A stretch of 60,000 nt of DNA from Cristatella mucedo (Eukaryota > Bryozoa > Phylactolaemata > Cristatellidae): contig WPIO01000157.1 of the NCBI GenBank assembly GCA_009760855.2, positions 331,001-391,000 of the forward strand, written 5' to 3'. This document shows positions 49,837-59,575 of this stretch, piece by piece; within the stretch, counting starts at the first letter, position 1, and each line of letters opens with the position of its first letter. The notes beneath the pieces are model-generated. The model was not told the DNA's origin and made no database searches. It saw nothing but the letters and a program-made list of their open reading frames with translations. Position numbers and translations under genes: made by a program.

Positions 49837-52800
49837 ATGTACCTTCATGCACCTGCATGTATGGGTGTCCATAAATGCATTGCTCGTTTGTTAAACCTGC
49901 TATCTGCCAAATCATGAAGATTTCAGTAACGGCTTATGCCGTTGTTGGCCAATACTGTCATGGCGCACTCACTTATCCAAACGTGAGGCCCGTTGCGCTA
50001 GCTCAATCTTTTTGATCAGGCTTTCTTTACAGCATATGTAAAGTGCCTAGAAAGAGATTCAGTTCTCTGAGTGCTAAATGCAAACTTACTATTATTATTA
50101 TTTCAGGTTAGAATGAGGATCACTGGATCAAATCCGGTTATCTATAGACATCTTATCAGAAATCAAAAGGCTAAAGAGTACTGACGCACAATGCTGCGAC
50201 TGATGACAAGCTGCCTGATCAGACGCAATTTACTCAATTGTCTGAAAAATTATATCTTCCGAGTAACTTACCCCGGTACAAAGTGGCAAGCCAAGAAGAT
50301 ATAGACCTGTGCAGATGCCAATGGTGAACCGAAGCTTATTCTCCCGAACGTAAACAAACTTGTCGGACAATCCTGTGGTAATAGTCTCCAAGAGGAGACT
50401 CTGGAGATGGAATGCAAATTGGTAGAAAGATGCAGCAACCAAGATTTTGAACTCGAATAAGTGTACCCTTTCGTACAAAGGTATGCGGAAAGCTGAGGCA
50501 AAAAGCAGTGCCAATAAATGCACGTACTTGTATACCTAGAAATAATATTCAGCTGAAATCTCATGGTTCTTGCAAATTAACCCCTCTCTCAACCCAGATA
50601 GCGGGTAGACCCGTACGGCCTCCAATTTTTCTGGACGTTCCTTGCACGTGGGTCCTTAATTTTAGCTTCCCAAATAATCTTATTCATGCATAAAACCTTA
50701 AGAATAATTTTACTGCTGATTATTTTAAATTTCAATATTTACTGAATGACAGATCTTGGTGATAATGTTATAGAAAAAATATTCGTTGGCCAACTCCGTG
50801 GGCTATGTACAAAGTCTGCACTCTTCTTTGCATCGTGGGCCACGGCTCATGCAGCACACCATCTTATGATTAGTTTTGACAAGGAAAGTCAACCTCAGAC
50901 GGTCACCATCCTGGTTAGCATCTGCAGAGACTTCCGGCATAAATCCTACTTACAGTGGGTTTCAAACTCTGACCTCTAAATAGCCATTTTGTAACTTCGG
51001 TTATTTACTTTAATCCCTGAGATGGCTAGGATTCTCTCAATAACTTACCATGACCTTGAGTAATCCTCCCTAGATCATTACAAGACAGACCAGCCTCTCT
51101 ATTCCCATCTTAATTGAAGATACTATAACTAGCTCAACAGCCGTTTTAATCACCAGCTGCAGTGGCCCAGTGGCTTTTTTCGGTAGTCCAGCCAAAAGTG
51201 ATCTACAATAATCTAGCCGAGACAGAACTAAGGAGCTCGTTAAATTGTTTGCAAGCCACCTTGGAAGACAGTTCCCAATCCTAGATAGGGATCGGGCATG
51301 CTGTCTAGCTGTGGAAGCAGTCTTAAGAATGAAGCTTTCAAAATTTAAGAACGCATTCTACTGTACCTATAGTCAAGTTCACTGAGCTGTCAGCAACCAG
51401 TACAAATAAATTATCATGCGCAAACCTCAAAAGGAACCCAACTTTATTCAAAAAATAATTAGCAATTTTGAACAAGTTCCAAACGGGATTTTAAGCAAAC
51501 TACTACATTTAAGCTGCTCTTCTGTGAATCTACAATAGCCTTCATAGCAATCTTGATTAGGATAGAGCCTCCCAACTGGTTTTCCTGGATCTCTGAGCAG
51601 CATTTGACACGACTTATTACTACCAGATCCTTGACGAGCCTCTTGACACGCTTCGATATTACTGGCTCGGTGCTTAACTGGGTTAGGTCCTACTTCAGTG
51701 AGGGATGTCAGTCTAGATGTAAACGGCTGTCGGTCATCAAATGAGCCCCTAAAATGTCGAGTACCCTAGGGTTTGGTATAAAGCTCTCTTCTTTTCACCC
51801 TTCCGTCATCTCTCCATCAGGCCGATGCCATCGCCAAACAAAATCACGGCTTTCATTAACATGCCTTTCAGCTCTGCATATCCTTAGACTTTTTGTCAAT
51901 CCTTGCTCAGCATTCCACTCACTCACTTCTCTCGGAGCCTTTATCGACCAATTTAAACTTGGATTGGCAATAATTTCGTGAAGCTTATGCATATGTATAC
52001 AATTCGTAAAACATGGCATGGCGCCCTAAGCGAACCTAATCTATATTCAGGCACTTCACATATGACACAGGGCTCGAGCCCATCGTCTCGGCCAGACCTT
52101 GGTCGGGAGGGGGAGCACCTTAACCACTGGGCCAAGCTTGATGTTGATAAGAGCAACCAAATGATTATGGGCAAGCCAAGTGACACCATCGAATTTCAAG
52201 GCCCCATCCTCAATTTTGGTTCATCGGCAATAATTACTGCAACCTCTGCCCATAAAATGGGCCTGCTATTTCAAACCAATCTGTGATTAGAAGAGCCTGG
52301 TGCCTTAACAGTCAGGTTGGCTTACTTTCACCCAATGACCACCACTGTCGGTGCACTCGACCCCTCCCCGCTCCTCGCGCTCGATTCCAATCATGTAACT
52401 CGAACTAAATTGAACATCTTTTTGGTGATAGAGCCTTCTGCTCACCTGCATCTAAACTCGGGAGCTTGCTTCCAGCCTCAGTTACTATCTGCATTGAACT
52501 GACAACATTTTAGTCTCAGCTAACGCCTCAAATTCCGCTTAGCTTTCACTTCACACGAGTAAGCCTGCCTGCCTTCCTGTTACAGTGAGCTTTGCATGCT
52601 TTACTTATCTAGCTACTCTAAATAAAATATCGACCCCTCGCTCTTGAATCTTGATGATAAAACAATGGTCGTAGTCGTTTAGTGAATGATACGAGCTCGA
52701 GCTAGTGGTCCTACGAACCGGTGGCCCTGAGTGTCTCATTGTTTGCTTGAACATAATGGCCTAAGCACATTACTTGTGTGCTTTTTGCAAACATGTAAGA

Positions 52801-55800
52801 ATCGTATCGCATGTTATTAACCTTTAGTTATTCAATCATTTGCAGTGAGTTAAAGCACTTGGGTAGAGATTTAGTTCTTTTAAGGTTTGATACAATGCGC
52901 ATGACATAGTTTTAATAATTATAATATAAAGTTAATATTTCTTTGAAGATTTCCAGATACGCCAAAGTGTTTACAGGTTCACAGGTTTGGACTAAAGGGC
53001 TGATCCTACAGACAAGAAGTTGCCATGCAAACTGGCACGTGCTGGACGAGCTTCCAAGGACTTTTAGCAGAAATATGTCTGCAGATGTTCCAAGGCCAGA
53101 ACACCTAATACATGTTTAGGAAGTGCTAAACCTCAAGGCTACCTCTTGCTTGAGCTCATTGTCACTAAACTCTTTGGACAGGGCTTCTTTGATTATTATT
53201 TACACCTATTAAGTCCAAAAGCCTTCAAGCTTCTCACATTACTTTAAGCTCAGCCACAGCCCAACAAGCTTTCAGTGAGCAACGGCACTGGACAATGAGT
53301 GGCATTAACTACATCGTCCATTAGTAAAAGCTGAGGTTGTCTGCTTGATGCCTCAACTGAGGTCAAGGGCTTGGGCAGGCGGACACCGTGGTCACAATCA
53401 CTGCCCATCACATCGTTTCCCGATGGCGGGCTGCATTACACAGACCCCCTATATAACCTTCTTTATCCTACATAGGTCGACTAAGGTCAACTTCTCTAAG
53501 CAGAAGCAGCAGCACCTTGAGCTGGTGACCACTTTTGAAATTCATAACAGCACTTGCATGGTTCGTGCACCGGTCATTCATGAGTGCGATACGTTGCAAA
53601 ATTGAAACGTACCTGTGAATCCACACCAGTGATGACGAACATGCCGAAAAAGAGAGCTGCCCAAAAACCACCGTATGGAAGATGAGAAAAAGCAGTCGGT
53701 ACCAGCACAAATGCTACATCCATTCCTTCAAAAAACCATCTGATTCAAATTTCATTAATTTGATGGTATCAGCCAATCAACATGGGATTGCAACATGCTG
53801 AATATGCTAGTTATACTAAATTATCATCTCTAAACTTAACATACGGCACTAGATAAGCATATTGCTCATCTGGTAGTGAGGTGCAATATGCAATTGGAGA
53901 GAACCTTGGTAGTTGAGTAGTATAATATTGAAATATCTATAAGTACTGTGCTAACAAAACTATTAAAGCAGAATGTCAATAAATTACTTAAAAAATTGGT
54001 CTAACAGTTGAATGTTTCTTTAGGGTATCTTTCAAAAGACAAACATGCCAGAAATAAGTAAGTTTGCTTGTAAGTTTAATGCTACATGCTTTGCTAATGG
54101 TAAGCAAATTAAGATGATATGTATGTATGTATCTTTTTCAGTAACTCCACAAAGTCATAAAGACCATGTGGGTGTTACACAGGAGAGTTTTGTATAGCGC
54201 ACTCACAGCCTAAGCGGCTTTCGGTACACATTCGGTAGCCAACAGACTTCGTCTCACGCAACAAACAGAAAGTGGGAAGCATAGCAGAGTCAGGAGAGCC
54301 GTTGAGGTAGTGAGTAGCATAGAAGTAGCAGTTCAGGACCGCTGAAAAAGATGTGCCATAGTCGGCAGTTGGAGAGTAGATGTCGTTGCGTAAGAATTGT
54401 AGAAGCGAGTTCCACAGTCTAGGACCTGCAGAGCTAAAGCTTCTATCACCAACTGTCTTTAAGCAGAGGAATGGGACAGCTAATTTATTGTCCACACAGG
54501 ACCTGAGGGCGCGAACAGGCTGAGACTGATGCAGCAGTTCAGCTAGGTACGAAGGAGCCAAGCCGTGGCGGGCCTTGTGGATCAGCGTAAGAACTACAAA
54601 CTCGCTGTAACAGCACATGCCATGTTTTTGTGCACAAACACAGCGTAATTGACGGGATGCCAGTCGAGGCAGACTTTGACAAATGCTGGTGGAGCAGGCG
54701 CCTCGACACAATGTGAGCAGGTCGCAGATGCTGCCTAGACACAGTTATGCCGACGGTACCAGATCACGGCACCTATCAAGAGCAACCATGCCTTTAAAAC
54801 CTGCTGATATATTTATGTCACTTATTTATGCAGTCTGCCACGTGCTAGCAGGTATGTAGGCTAACTTTATATCTAGTTTGGGAGTTACTATTGAACAACC
54901 AAGGTAAACTGGTGCAGCAAGAATCATATTATGATATATCGTATGTATAAATGCAAAGAAAAATGAACGAGCTGTTGATAAATTCACGGTAAACGATCAG
55001 GCTGTAATTTTTTGCTAGTTTAGATGCATCGATATAGCAGTTTAACGAGTAGACGCACGTGGCATGGAACAGAAAAGATATAAGCCGAGCAAAATCTTGC
55101 GACTTGACCGTGACTCTTTATTGCCGAAGCAACAGCCTTAGGCCATATGCTGTTACCACTCACCGCTGTTGATTATGTCGCTTAGTTTCAAGCTGATGCT
55201 ATCAGCGAGAAATCCAAAGAGGCAATAGATTATCATGCTGGAGCATAAGTTCACTAATACGGCACCAGCCACCACTGTAACGACATTCCTGCAAGGTAAG
55301 CGATCGAAGCGGCTCTGTCTAAGGGTCCTGCATCTCTGGTCCAGGTCTTTTCAAAAGCGCCTTTGCTCGAACTAGCTTTTCAGCTGCACGTGCAATTCCT
55401 ACTCTGGCAAGCATGTCCTCTGTATGTTTAGCTTTATTTAATAGCTTTTAAATTGTAATCACACTGCAATTAGTTTGACACCAATGCAAGCAGTAAGTGC
55501 ACTGCCGGCATGGCGATACCATACGGCAGACGTTCTGACCAGCAGAGCAGCCTCCGTGGCTTCTGCATCACCAGCCAAATGCAGCATGCCGCCACTGGAG
55601 AACATTGAACACAATGCTCAAATAACTCGAAAGAATATTAGGTGGCCAATCGCCGCTGCACATCTACCAAAGCTTGGAAGCATCGGATAGTCAGCCACTA
55701 GCCCCCCCCCCCCCCCGTCTCAGCCCAAGGGTACGGTGGTCATGCTTCATGACCCAGGTTGAGGGTTATCGTCCAGCTGCAGGCCATCAATTACTGCCTA

Positions 55801-58800
55801 CCTCAAGCAGTGGTGACAGCTACTAAAGATCTTTTGTCGCTATTTAAATGAGGCCGTAGAATCAGTCGACCGTTTACTTTAGACAGTTCAGTTAACTGTA
55901 GGGAGGGAGATGCAGAAGGATCACAGAGCATGTGATTTAGCATGCGAAAGATGGCTTCGGCACTGACCCGACATCTAAACTACTGGCTACAAGCTGCGAT
56001 GCACAAATATTAGCCTTTTTCTGGACTAACGAGTGCACTAAAACTTCGGGCACTAGCCAGGCGAAGTTGTTGTTGCTTGCATCACGTGCCAGACTCGAGA
56101 TCCTTGCTAGCCAAAGACAGATTTGTAGATCGCACGCCCAGCCCAGACAAGGCTCTCAGACAGCCTCGGTGCCACTGATGCATCAATGGCACTGATACAA
56201 ACCGTACATACACAGCAGATTACATATGCTTCATTATTGTCTTAAGTGCAAGCCGATGTTAGAGCTATCGTGCATGGCCCTATGCTAGTTGTTGAGCATC
56301 CACAAAAGACGTCCATGAGTGGCAGTCAGGTTACACAGTGCTGCACGACTGGTCGGCATCTATTTCAGCTTTGGCCTCATGCTCGGTACCGGCCAAAATT
56401 ATTGGCTTAATTGCATAACGAACTAAACTTCCCCTGATAGTTTGGCCTGCATGCCAACACGTTTGGAAACTGCTTCGTGATTCCATATGAGCTCTGTGAT
56501 GAGTCTGAATGGCTGAGCATACCGTGTTTTATATCTAACATTACAGCTGAGACTTTTTTGTGACTGAATCCCACTTTCTAAGCCTTTACGTCTTTGCCTC
56601 CACAAGTGCTTCAGTAGCTTTACTGTTTGATGCTGCTGCCAAAACAGACGAGTTTTGATATCACAAGCTGGCTGACATGCTGAAGGAGCTCGGACAGCCA
56701 GTACGGATTAAATTGCGATTTTACTGAACGAACTTCCCGAACCTTTTCCTGCTATTCTTCATACAGGAAAAGCTGTATAAATCCAGTTGGAATCTTAGGA
56801 ATATGTTCTGAATCGTAGTGATTATTGGACGAAAGTCCACACGAAAATGGGCATGCCAGGCAAAGTTCCGACTTAAGTACACGTCGGCTTATAATTTCCT
56901 ACTGGTATTAGTGATAGAAAACATGCTGACAAAGTTGGTTAAAATCCGAATTGACAAAGAACTCATAAAACCCACATGCGAGCCACTCTAGATGAATTTG
57001 ATGCTCTGGATGCAAATGGTCAGCAGTAGCCAGTGAGAAGAGCATCTCAAAACAAATTCATTAACAAATTCAAATTCATTCATTAACAAATGCAAATTAA
57101 TGAACGAGGCTCAATCGCAAGCAAATGAATGCTTGTGAATATCTATTCCAGACAACAGTTTTTACACACACAATACATTTTTCGTGCCAATACTCAATGT
57201 ATGGATGTTTTCGCTCGAATAGCAGCAAACCAAAAAAAAACTCCGTTGAGGCTAGGCCTCTGCCGGTGCAAAAGATAATATTATTTTGATGTCATATACA
57301 CCCTAGAAAACATATGGGTATAAATACGGAATGTGGGTGCTATATGGGATACTTCCCGTGTAAAGGAAGATTAGAACCACGCGATGCAATCGGTGATGAA
57401 TGAACATTAGGGTCGAGGCCGGGCCTGAGCCATCCCTCATTCACTAGTAAACATCAGAGTCTTTGTAAAGAGAAGACAAGACTGACTCAAATAGTCCTGG
57501 CTGCTTGACGAGAAATTCTGTCGATGCCTTCACAGTTGGTGACAATATTAGTCCGAGCTCAGATAAATACTCAAAACTGCACACACAGCCAGGCAAGTGC
57601 AATGTAAAATCATCAATTGCACAACCACAGGGCCACAAAGTAACAACAATAATAGTAACAAAACATCTGATTAGCCCCACCAGAGAACTAGATTGCTTTC
57701 TAGGCACTTGCACCGTGTTCATAAGCAAGCAGAAGATACAGTTTAAGAACCCAGCAAATACTGTTTGGAAAAGGTGCGTGTTTAGCTTCTTTTAAATGTC
57801 ATCAAGTCAGGGATGTTGTGACGTCAGTTGGGAGTGAGTTCCTGGCTTTGGTAGCATAAGAACTAGAGGTACGGTCGCTAAAGAATTTGATGTTGGTTTG
57901 AGGCCCAGCCAAACGACTTCAGTCAAAAGGGCTGGTGGTATGCCACCTAGCCTAATTGGGGAGTAGCTTTGATAGGTAGGTCAGAGCAAGAGCATGAAGA
58001 GACCTATAAGTGAGCGACAAAACTTTGAAGTTGATGTACTTCTTGACTGGGAGCCAGTGCAGATCGGCTAGAAGTAGAGTGATGTGACAACTAGTGCCAT
58101 CTAAGAGCAAATTCCAGCAATACATTCAGCAAGGGAGTTGAGAGAGTTTGCCGAGCTGCAAGGGATCAAAGAAGAGGTAAAGCTGTGCCTTATCTGCGTA
58201 AAAATGAAAGCCTAGATTGTGCTTGGCAATTACATCGACAAGAGAGAGAGCATAGAAATTGTGAAAAGAAGTAGACCAAGCACAGTGCTTTGGGGTACCA
58301 TGTAATTGAGAGGCTCCTATGATGATTATTGCTAGTCGACATCAATGCCCTAGATGCTTCCACTGCGATAGGATCTAAACCATTGCAGTGAAATACCAGT
58401 GATGCGTGGGCGAGATGAGAGGCACTCGCTTGAGAAGGACATGATGATGAATAGTGCCAAACGCTGCCGGAAGATCAAGAAAAACAAGTAGAGAGACCCT
58501 ATGTCTTCTTTCGTGAGAAGGTAATTATATGCCAGCAGCAATGCCAATACCGTGATTAGCTCTGAAACCGGACTAGAATTTGATAGGTTTCAAGGTTTTG
58601 TATAAGAATTTAGCTGGTCTGCCACTATTAGTTACAGTGTCTTTCTAACATCTCACCAGTTTAAAACTCTACAGGGTCAAATTATGGCAGGACCATTTAT
58701 AAGAATTTCTATGCATTCCTAATAGCAGCGAGTCTAAGACCTACAAAACAACAAGACTGAGTACCTCTCAGCTTGACCCACTCAAGCTGCACCATGCTGC

Positions 58801-58997
58801 TGCAGATACGAAGCCGACTAAACAGACAAATTCATGAATCGTTCATTTTACGCGGTCACCAAATTTCATGCACAGAGTAGTATTGGCTCTTACCATAACA
58901 GCGGGCTTTTGAAGCGGTTGTAACTGCAGAGCGTTGGCAGCCCGCCGTAGGATATGCTCAGAGAGAAGAACACCAGCGATGCTGAATCGCTCCAGGC
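34980..58997 (-). CDS. SLC6-family Na+-coupled transporter, 3' part (TM6 to C-terminus)
   Basis: The gene encodes a plasma-membrane sodium-coupled symporter of the neurotransmitter/amino-acid (SLC6) family. Eight exons on the minus strand join in phase: 58997-58894, 55288-55164, 53713-53613, 50400-50272, 44994-44895, 41683-41583, 41479-41332, 36631-34980 (2460 nt, 819 residues). Landmarks: TM6 FFSLSISYGGLPTLCSYNRF; TM8 VDSQSLLLETI; TM10 FCEVVTILWIYGYERFAKDI; the TM11 stretch ICWHFTAPLLLAATIVFMW; TM12 IIIWIPIVCVYHL; and the post-TM12 motif NWGPALSKHR found in the glycine/proline transporter branch. TM1-TM5 must lie beyond 60000. The tail after that motif runs about 530 residues, far longer than usual. 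Substrate cannot be told. Introns hold LINE 1, LINE 2 and SINE copies. Confidence 0.9.
36660..37539. other. SLC6 intron, nothing recognised; poly(G) near 37395
   Basis: AT-rich intron sequence with a G homopolymer of about 14 at 37395-37409. Confidence 0.4.
37540..37960 (-). mobile_element. LINE 2 3' end, sense to SLC6
   Basis: The (ACATT)n tail (seen as AATGTAATGTAATG at 37546-37560) is followed by the family 2 3' UTR, up to the part coding for AELLHQFQ-type sequence. It then turns back on itself at about 37960. Confidence 0.75.
37904..38015. repeat. Inverted duplication of a LINE 2 segment, 53-nt arms
   Basis: The arms are centred on a 6-nt loop (37957-37962). The inner 34 nt of each arm differ at one position and the outer part at about three. 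Both arms derive from the LINE 2 segment that encodes SCMDNKLAV-like sequence. Confidence 0.9.
38016..38567. other. SLC6 intron, nothing recognised
   Basis: Includes a C homopolymer near 38147. No gene or repeat family recognised. Confidence 0.35.
38568..41060 (-). mobile_element. LINE 1 insertion with intact 740-codon RT frame
   Basis: The frame 41027-38805 (minus) has no stop or frameshift. It begins just after an SDH motif (LSDHMQISFNL), the last conserved piece of an apurinic-type endonuclease, so the endonuclease is lost by 5' truncation. RT blocks follow: [56 protein letters not shown] (catalytic Asp pair present). The 3' UTR ends in the stem-loop and (ATT)n (plus-strand ATA/ATTAT run at 38568-38590). 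The motif set fits the CR1/L2 group. It is sense with SLC6. It is the best reference copy of family 1 in the window, probably recent, and cannot move by itself without the endonuclease. Confidence 0.95.
41332..41479 (-). CDS. SLC6 exon: end of TM11, TM12
   Basis: Acceptor ATGTTGTAG|GCT, phase 0. It encodes ATIVFMWAEERNWDVYPQW, then the TM12 helix IIFLLPLTIIIWIPIVCVYH. The donor is CCTG|GTAGTA, phase 1. Confidence 0.88.
41583..41683 (-). CDS. SLC6 exon: TM10 end, IL5, TM11 start
   Basis: Acceptor TCGTTCTAG|GA completes Gly of WIYG. It encodes YERFAKDIALMTGQRLSIYW and TICWHFTAPLLLA. The donor GCG|GTAAGC is a strong match. YG-x-x-(R/K)F-x-x-DI is a family signature. Confidence 0.93.
42230..42860 (+). 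mobile_element. LINE 2 3' end, antisense in SLC6 intron
   Basis: The frame at 42277-42597 encodes RLVFKSQRFEHTSFLLKELG and PSYLAELLHQFQP, then GSFSSAGPRLWNLLPQFLRN. It is followed by the 3' UTR ending GTTACAGACGGAGATACATT. The (ACATT)n tail defines the family terminus. It is the best preserved family 2 3' end in the window. Confidence 0.85.
42890..43400 (-). pseudogene. Decayed LINE 1 RT fragment
   Basis: The minus strand is colinear with 39360-39850 of the intact copy. Examples are GACTGTGGAGCTGATATGGA at 42910, the region complementary to the FYADD-coding part near 43205-43240, and CTGGAGTCTCTCACTGAGAT at 43361-43380. Many indels. Confidence 0.6.
43940..44100 (+). mobile_element. LINE 1 3' UTR remnant, diverged
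   Basis: The plus strand has GCATGCTACTTGGCTGC-type 3' UTR sequence, TTCTCTTGCAGTGATCTGTAAA and a broken stem-loop. It corresponds to 25150-25335. The tail is lost. Confidence 0.45.
44400..44475 (+). mobile_element. SINE family A, partial copy
   Basis: A degraded B box AGGGCTTGAGCCCCC is followed by TGCATATGTAAAGGGCCTG, the join to the LINE-type tail. The A-box end is badly eroded. Confidence 0.5.
44895..44994 (-). CDS. SLC6 exon: TM10
   Basis: Acceptor TCTTTAACAG|GCA, phase 0. It encodes AGYEMVTVLSQGTSSWAILM and IAFCEVVTILWIY. The donor is ATG|GTATGT, phase 1. Hydrophobicity and the (W)-x-(F/Y)G end match TM10 of the family. Confidence 0.92.
45000..47000. other. SLC6 intron, no recognised element
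   Basis: Contains a diverged tandem pair of about 44 bp at 45668-45756 (GTGCGTATCTGCTA(C/A)CTTGGG). It also has open frames on both strands at 45940-46335 with no recognisable family. I found no SLC6-phase-compatible exon. Confidence 0.35.
47001..47560 (-). mobile_element. LINE 1 3' fragment, sense to SLC6
   Basis: The minus-strand stem-loop at 47017-47061, the 3' UTR and the C-terminal part of the frame (up to about WLPVKQRID) are present, then similarity stops. The (ATT)n tail is eroded. Confidence 0.8.
48050..48130 (+). mobile_element. Short decayed LINE RT fragment
   Basis: The plus-strand segment CAGCACCTCAAATGTTCTTA and the following AACTCG/CTTGCTGC matches the SSTSNSLNSLAA-coding part of LINE 1 with many changes. 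Confidence 0.4.
48176..48715 (-). mobile_element. LINE 2 3' end, sense to SLC6
   Basis: The (ACATT)n tail at 48176-48198 is followed by the family 3' UTR with an internal duplication of about 55 bp (CATCTCA(C/T)GCAACAAA... at 48317 and 48354). The frame then encodes MLTHKVRHGLAPPYLAELLH at 48694-48635. Confidence 0.8.
48716..49080 (+). mobile_element. Probable decayed LINE fragment
   Basis: AAAACCTGGCAGCAAGGCTT (48899-48918) and the following CACCACTTCTC resemble the LINE 1 passage for SAARLVC and CHITPLL. Low similarity. Confidence 0.3.
49314..49800. repeat. Paired ~125-bp direct repeats, each leading into a (GT)n array
   Basis: 49314-49435 and 49670-49795 share GTGCAAACTGGCTGGAAGAA, AATTTTCTGCCGGACCATA, and CGGACACCCGGTTCCAAACA almost without change. 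Each passes into GT repeats. Confidence 0.9.
49434..49520. repeat. (GT)n microsatellite
   Basis: About 43 uninterrupted GT units. A second, interrupted array lies at 49777-49837. Confidence 0.95.
50028..50103 (+). mobile_element. LINE 1 3' stem-loop and (ATT)n tail
   Basis: CAGCATATGTAAAGTGCCTA, AAGAGATTCAGTTCTCTGAG and a short (ATT)n mark a family 1 terminus. It lies antisense in an SLC6 intron about 170 bp before exon 50272-50400. Confidence 0.7.
50272..50400 (-). CDS. SLC6 exon: TM8 end, IL4, TM9
   Basis: Acceptor CATCTCCAG|AGT, phase 0. It encodes SLLLETITTGLSDKF, then the basic loop and TM9 FTIGICTGLYLLGLPLCTG. The donor is GGG|GTAAGT, phase 0. It corresponds to the family block LDSQF-x-x-x-E-x-x-x-T-x-x-x-D-x-F. 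Confidence 0.93.
50401..51120. other. SLC6 intron, nothing recognised
   Basis: No coding exon or repeat recognised. Confidence 0.35.
51125..51380 (-). pseudogene. Decayed LINE 2 fragment
   Basis: The minus strand corresponds to 6250-6440 of the LINE 2 copy: the KASFRR-coding part near 51320-51340 and LVLSRLDY-type sequence near 51205-51230. Confidence 0.5.
51555..51990 (+). pseudogene. Decayed LINE RT fragment
   Basis: The plus strand reads approximately VFLDLSEQHLTRLI, an eroded LDLSAAFDTID, then RFDITGSVLNWVRSYFSEG, equivalent to LGITGTALQWFRSYLSG of LINE 1. Stops follow. Confidence 0.55.
52019..52140 (-). mobile_element. SINE family A, well preserved copy
   Basis: On the minus strand: A box TGGCCCAGTGGTTAAGG, B box GGGCTCGAGCCC, then CATATGTGAAGTGCCTGAAT and ATAGATTAGGTTCGCTTAGG with the start of the outer stem arm (GCGC). 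Confidence 0.75.
52141..53612. other. SLC6 intron, little recognised
   Basis: A possible LINE 1 stem-loop remnant lies at 52843-52900 (GTTAAAGCACTT ... AGTTCTTTTAAGG). The remainder showed no gene or repeat by eye. Confidence 0.35.
53613..53713 (-). CDS. SLC6 exon: TM8
   Basis: I chose acceptor GGATGTAG|CA because phase 1 fits the donor of exon 55164-55288. It encodes AFVLVPTAFSHLPYGGFWAA and LFFGMFVITGVDSQ. The donor CAG|GTACGT is phase 0. The upstream acceptor TTGAATCAG|A would break the frame. Confidence 0.88.
53985..54065 (-). repeat. Repeat family C, partial copy
   Basis: The plus-strand sequence TTTCTTTAGGGTATCTTTCA and AAAGACAAACATGCC matches 22210-22255, so the copy is in the same orientation as 22165-22520. 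Only the end portion is present. Confidence 0.5.
54120..54600 (-). mobile_element. LINE 2 3' end, sense to SLC6
   Basis: Tail-like TATGTATGTATC at 54120-54131, the family 3' UTR, and a frame encoding HKARHGLAPSYLAELLHQSQ and GDRSFSSAGPRLWNSLLQFL on the minus strand. Similarity stops at about 54598. Confidence 0.8.
54601..55163. other. SLC6 intron, nothing recognised
   Basis: No exon or repeat recognised. Confidence 0.35.
55164..55288 (-). CDS. SLC6 exon: TM7
   Basis: Acceptor TACCTTGCAG|G completes a Trp codon split in phase 2. It encodes NVVTVVAGAVLVNLCSSMII, then YCLFGFLADSISLKLSDIINS. The donor is AGCG|GTGAGT, phase 1. FGFLA aligns with the family's LGFMA at the end of TM7. Confidence 0.9.
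55289..57649. other. SLC6 intron, little recognised
   Basis: Contains a C homopolymer of about 16 at 55703-55718 and an A/T-rich degenerate tandem tract (units like CAAATTCATTAA) at 57050-57110. No gene, and no recognised repeat family. Confidence 0.4.
57650..58640 (-). pseudogene. Decayed LINE 1, nearly from RT core to tail
   Basis: The minus-strand order matches 38568-40090. Stem-loop remnant CAGAGAACTAGATTGCTTTC is at 57680, the FKRNLKT-coding region near 57780, the SFGDRAFSS-coding region near 57870-57890, and a large deletion lies between about 58100 and 58120. The FYADDTQL-coding region follows near 58190-58215. Stops and indels throughout. Confidence 0.7.
58894..58997 (-). CDS. SLC6 exon: TM6 (first exon visible in the window)
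   Basis: Acceptor GGCTCGTACAG|GCC, phase 0. It encodes AWSDSASLVFFSLSISYGG, then LPTLCSYNRFKSPLL. The donor is TTATG|GTAAGA, phase 2. The W-x-D-A-x-x-x-x-FFSL-x-x-x-x-G-x-x-x-x-x-SYN-x-F pattern is diagnostic for SLC6, but several normally fixed positions differ. Confidence 0.92.
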
Positions 58998-59404
58998 CTG
59001 TACGAGCCGAGCGTAGCGCTGCTTAACTGGAGCTGCTCTGCGAATTAGCTGGCTCGCTTGCACGTTCGACAAGGCGGAATGGCTAGCAGCCACGGCGAAT
59101 CAACAGAAACATCCCTTTTTCCAGCGGCGATAGTACCGTGCTTGCAGAAATGCCCCCCCTGCTCTCCCCCAGGTAAGCTGAACTTTTCGGAGCAGTGAGC
59201 AAAGCTTCCAACTGACATCAAACGCAATGCACTAATAAGCCAGATCGGAATATCTGCCGGTTTTATTTTGCTTGAGCCAAGTCATGCCGACGACAGCTGG
59301 AGGCCAGAAACTAAGGTGGCCAGCAGTGACCCAAGCAGTCGGACTGAAATGTTGTCTGGCCGCTTGGCTTTTCAGTATTCCCGTGAAGCAGTACAGTCTG
59401 TAGG
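58998..59404. other. SLC6 intron, nothing recognised
   Basis: No exon compatible with phase 0 before 58997 was recognised. Confidence 0.35.
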
Positions 59405-59575
59405 CAAGGGTAGCAATAGCGCAGGAGGTAAGGTGCTTGCTCTCAGCGACCGTGGTCGTGGGTTCGAATACTAAAGTGGGAGATCCTGTATTTCCAACTG
59501 CAAGCGGTGGAGATAGCTGTTGATGCAGGCTCTTCCACCGCTATACAAACGAGGCTGTCAAATAAGTTAAAATAC
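59405..59575 (+). mobile_element. SINE family B copy
   Basis: A box TAGCGCAGGAGGTAAGG, B box GGTTCGAATAC, body GTGGAGATAGCTGTTGATGC, then CTCTTCCACCGCTATACAAA and CGAGGCTGTCAAATAAG. It is the only plus-strand family B copy in the window. Confidence 0.75.
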
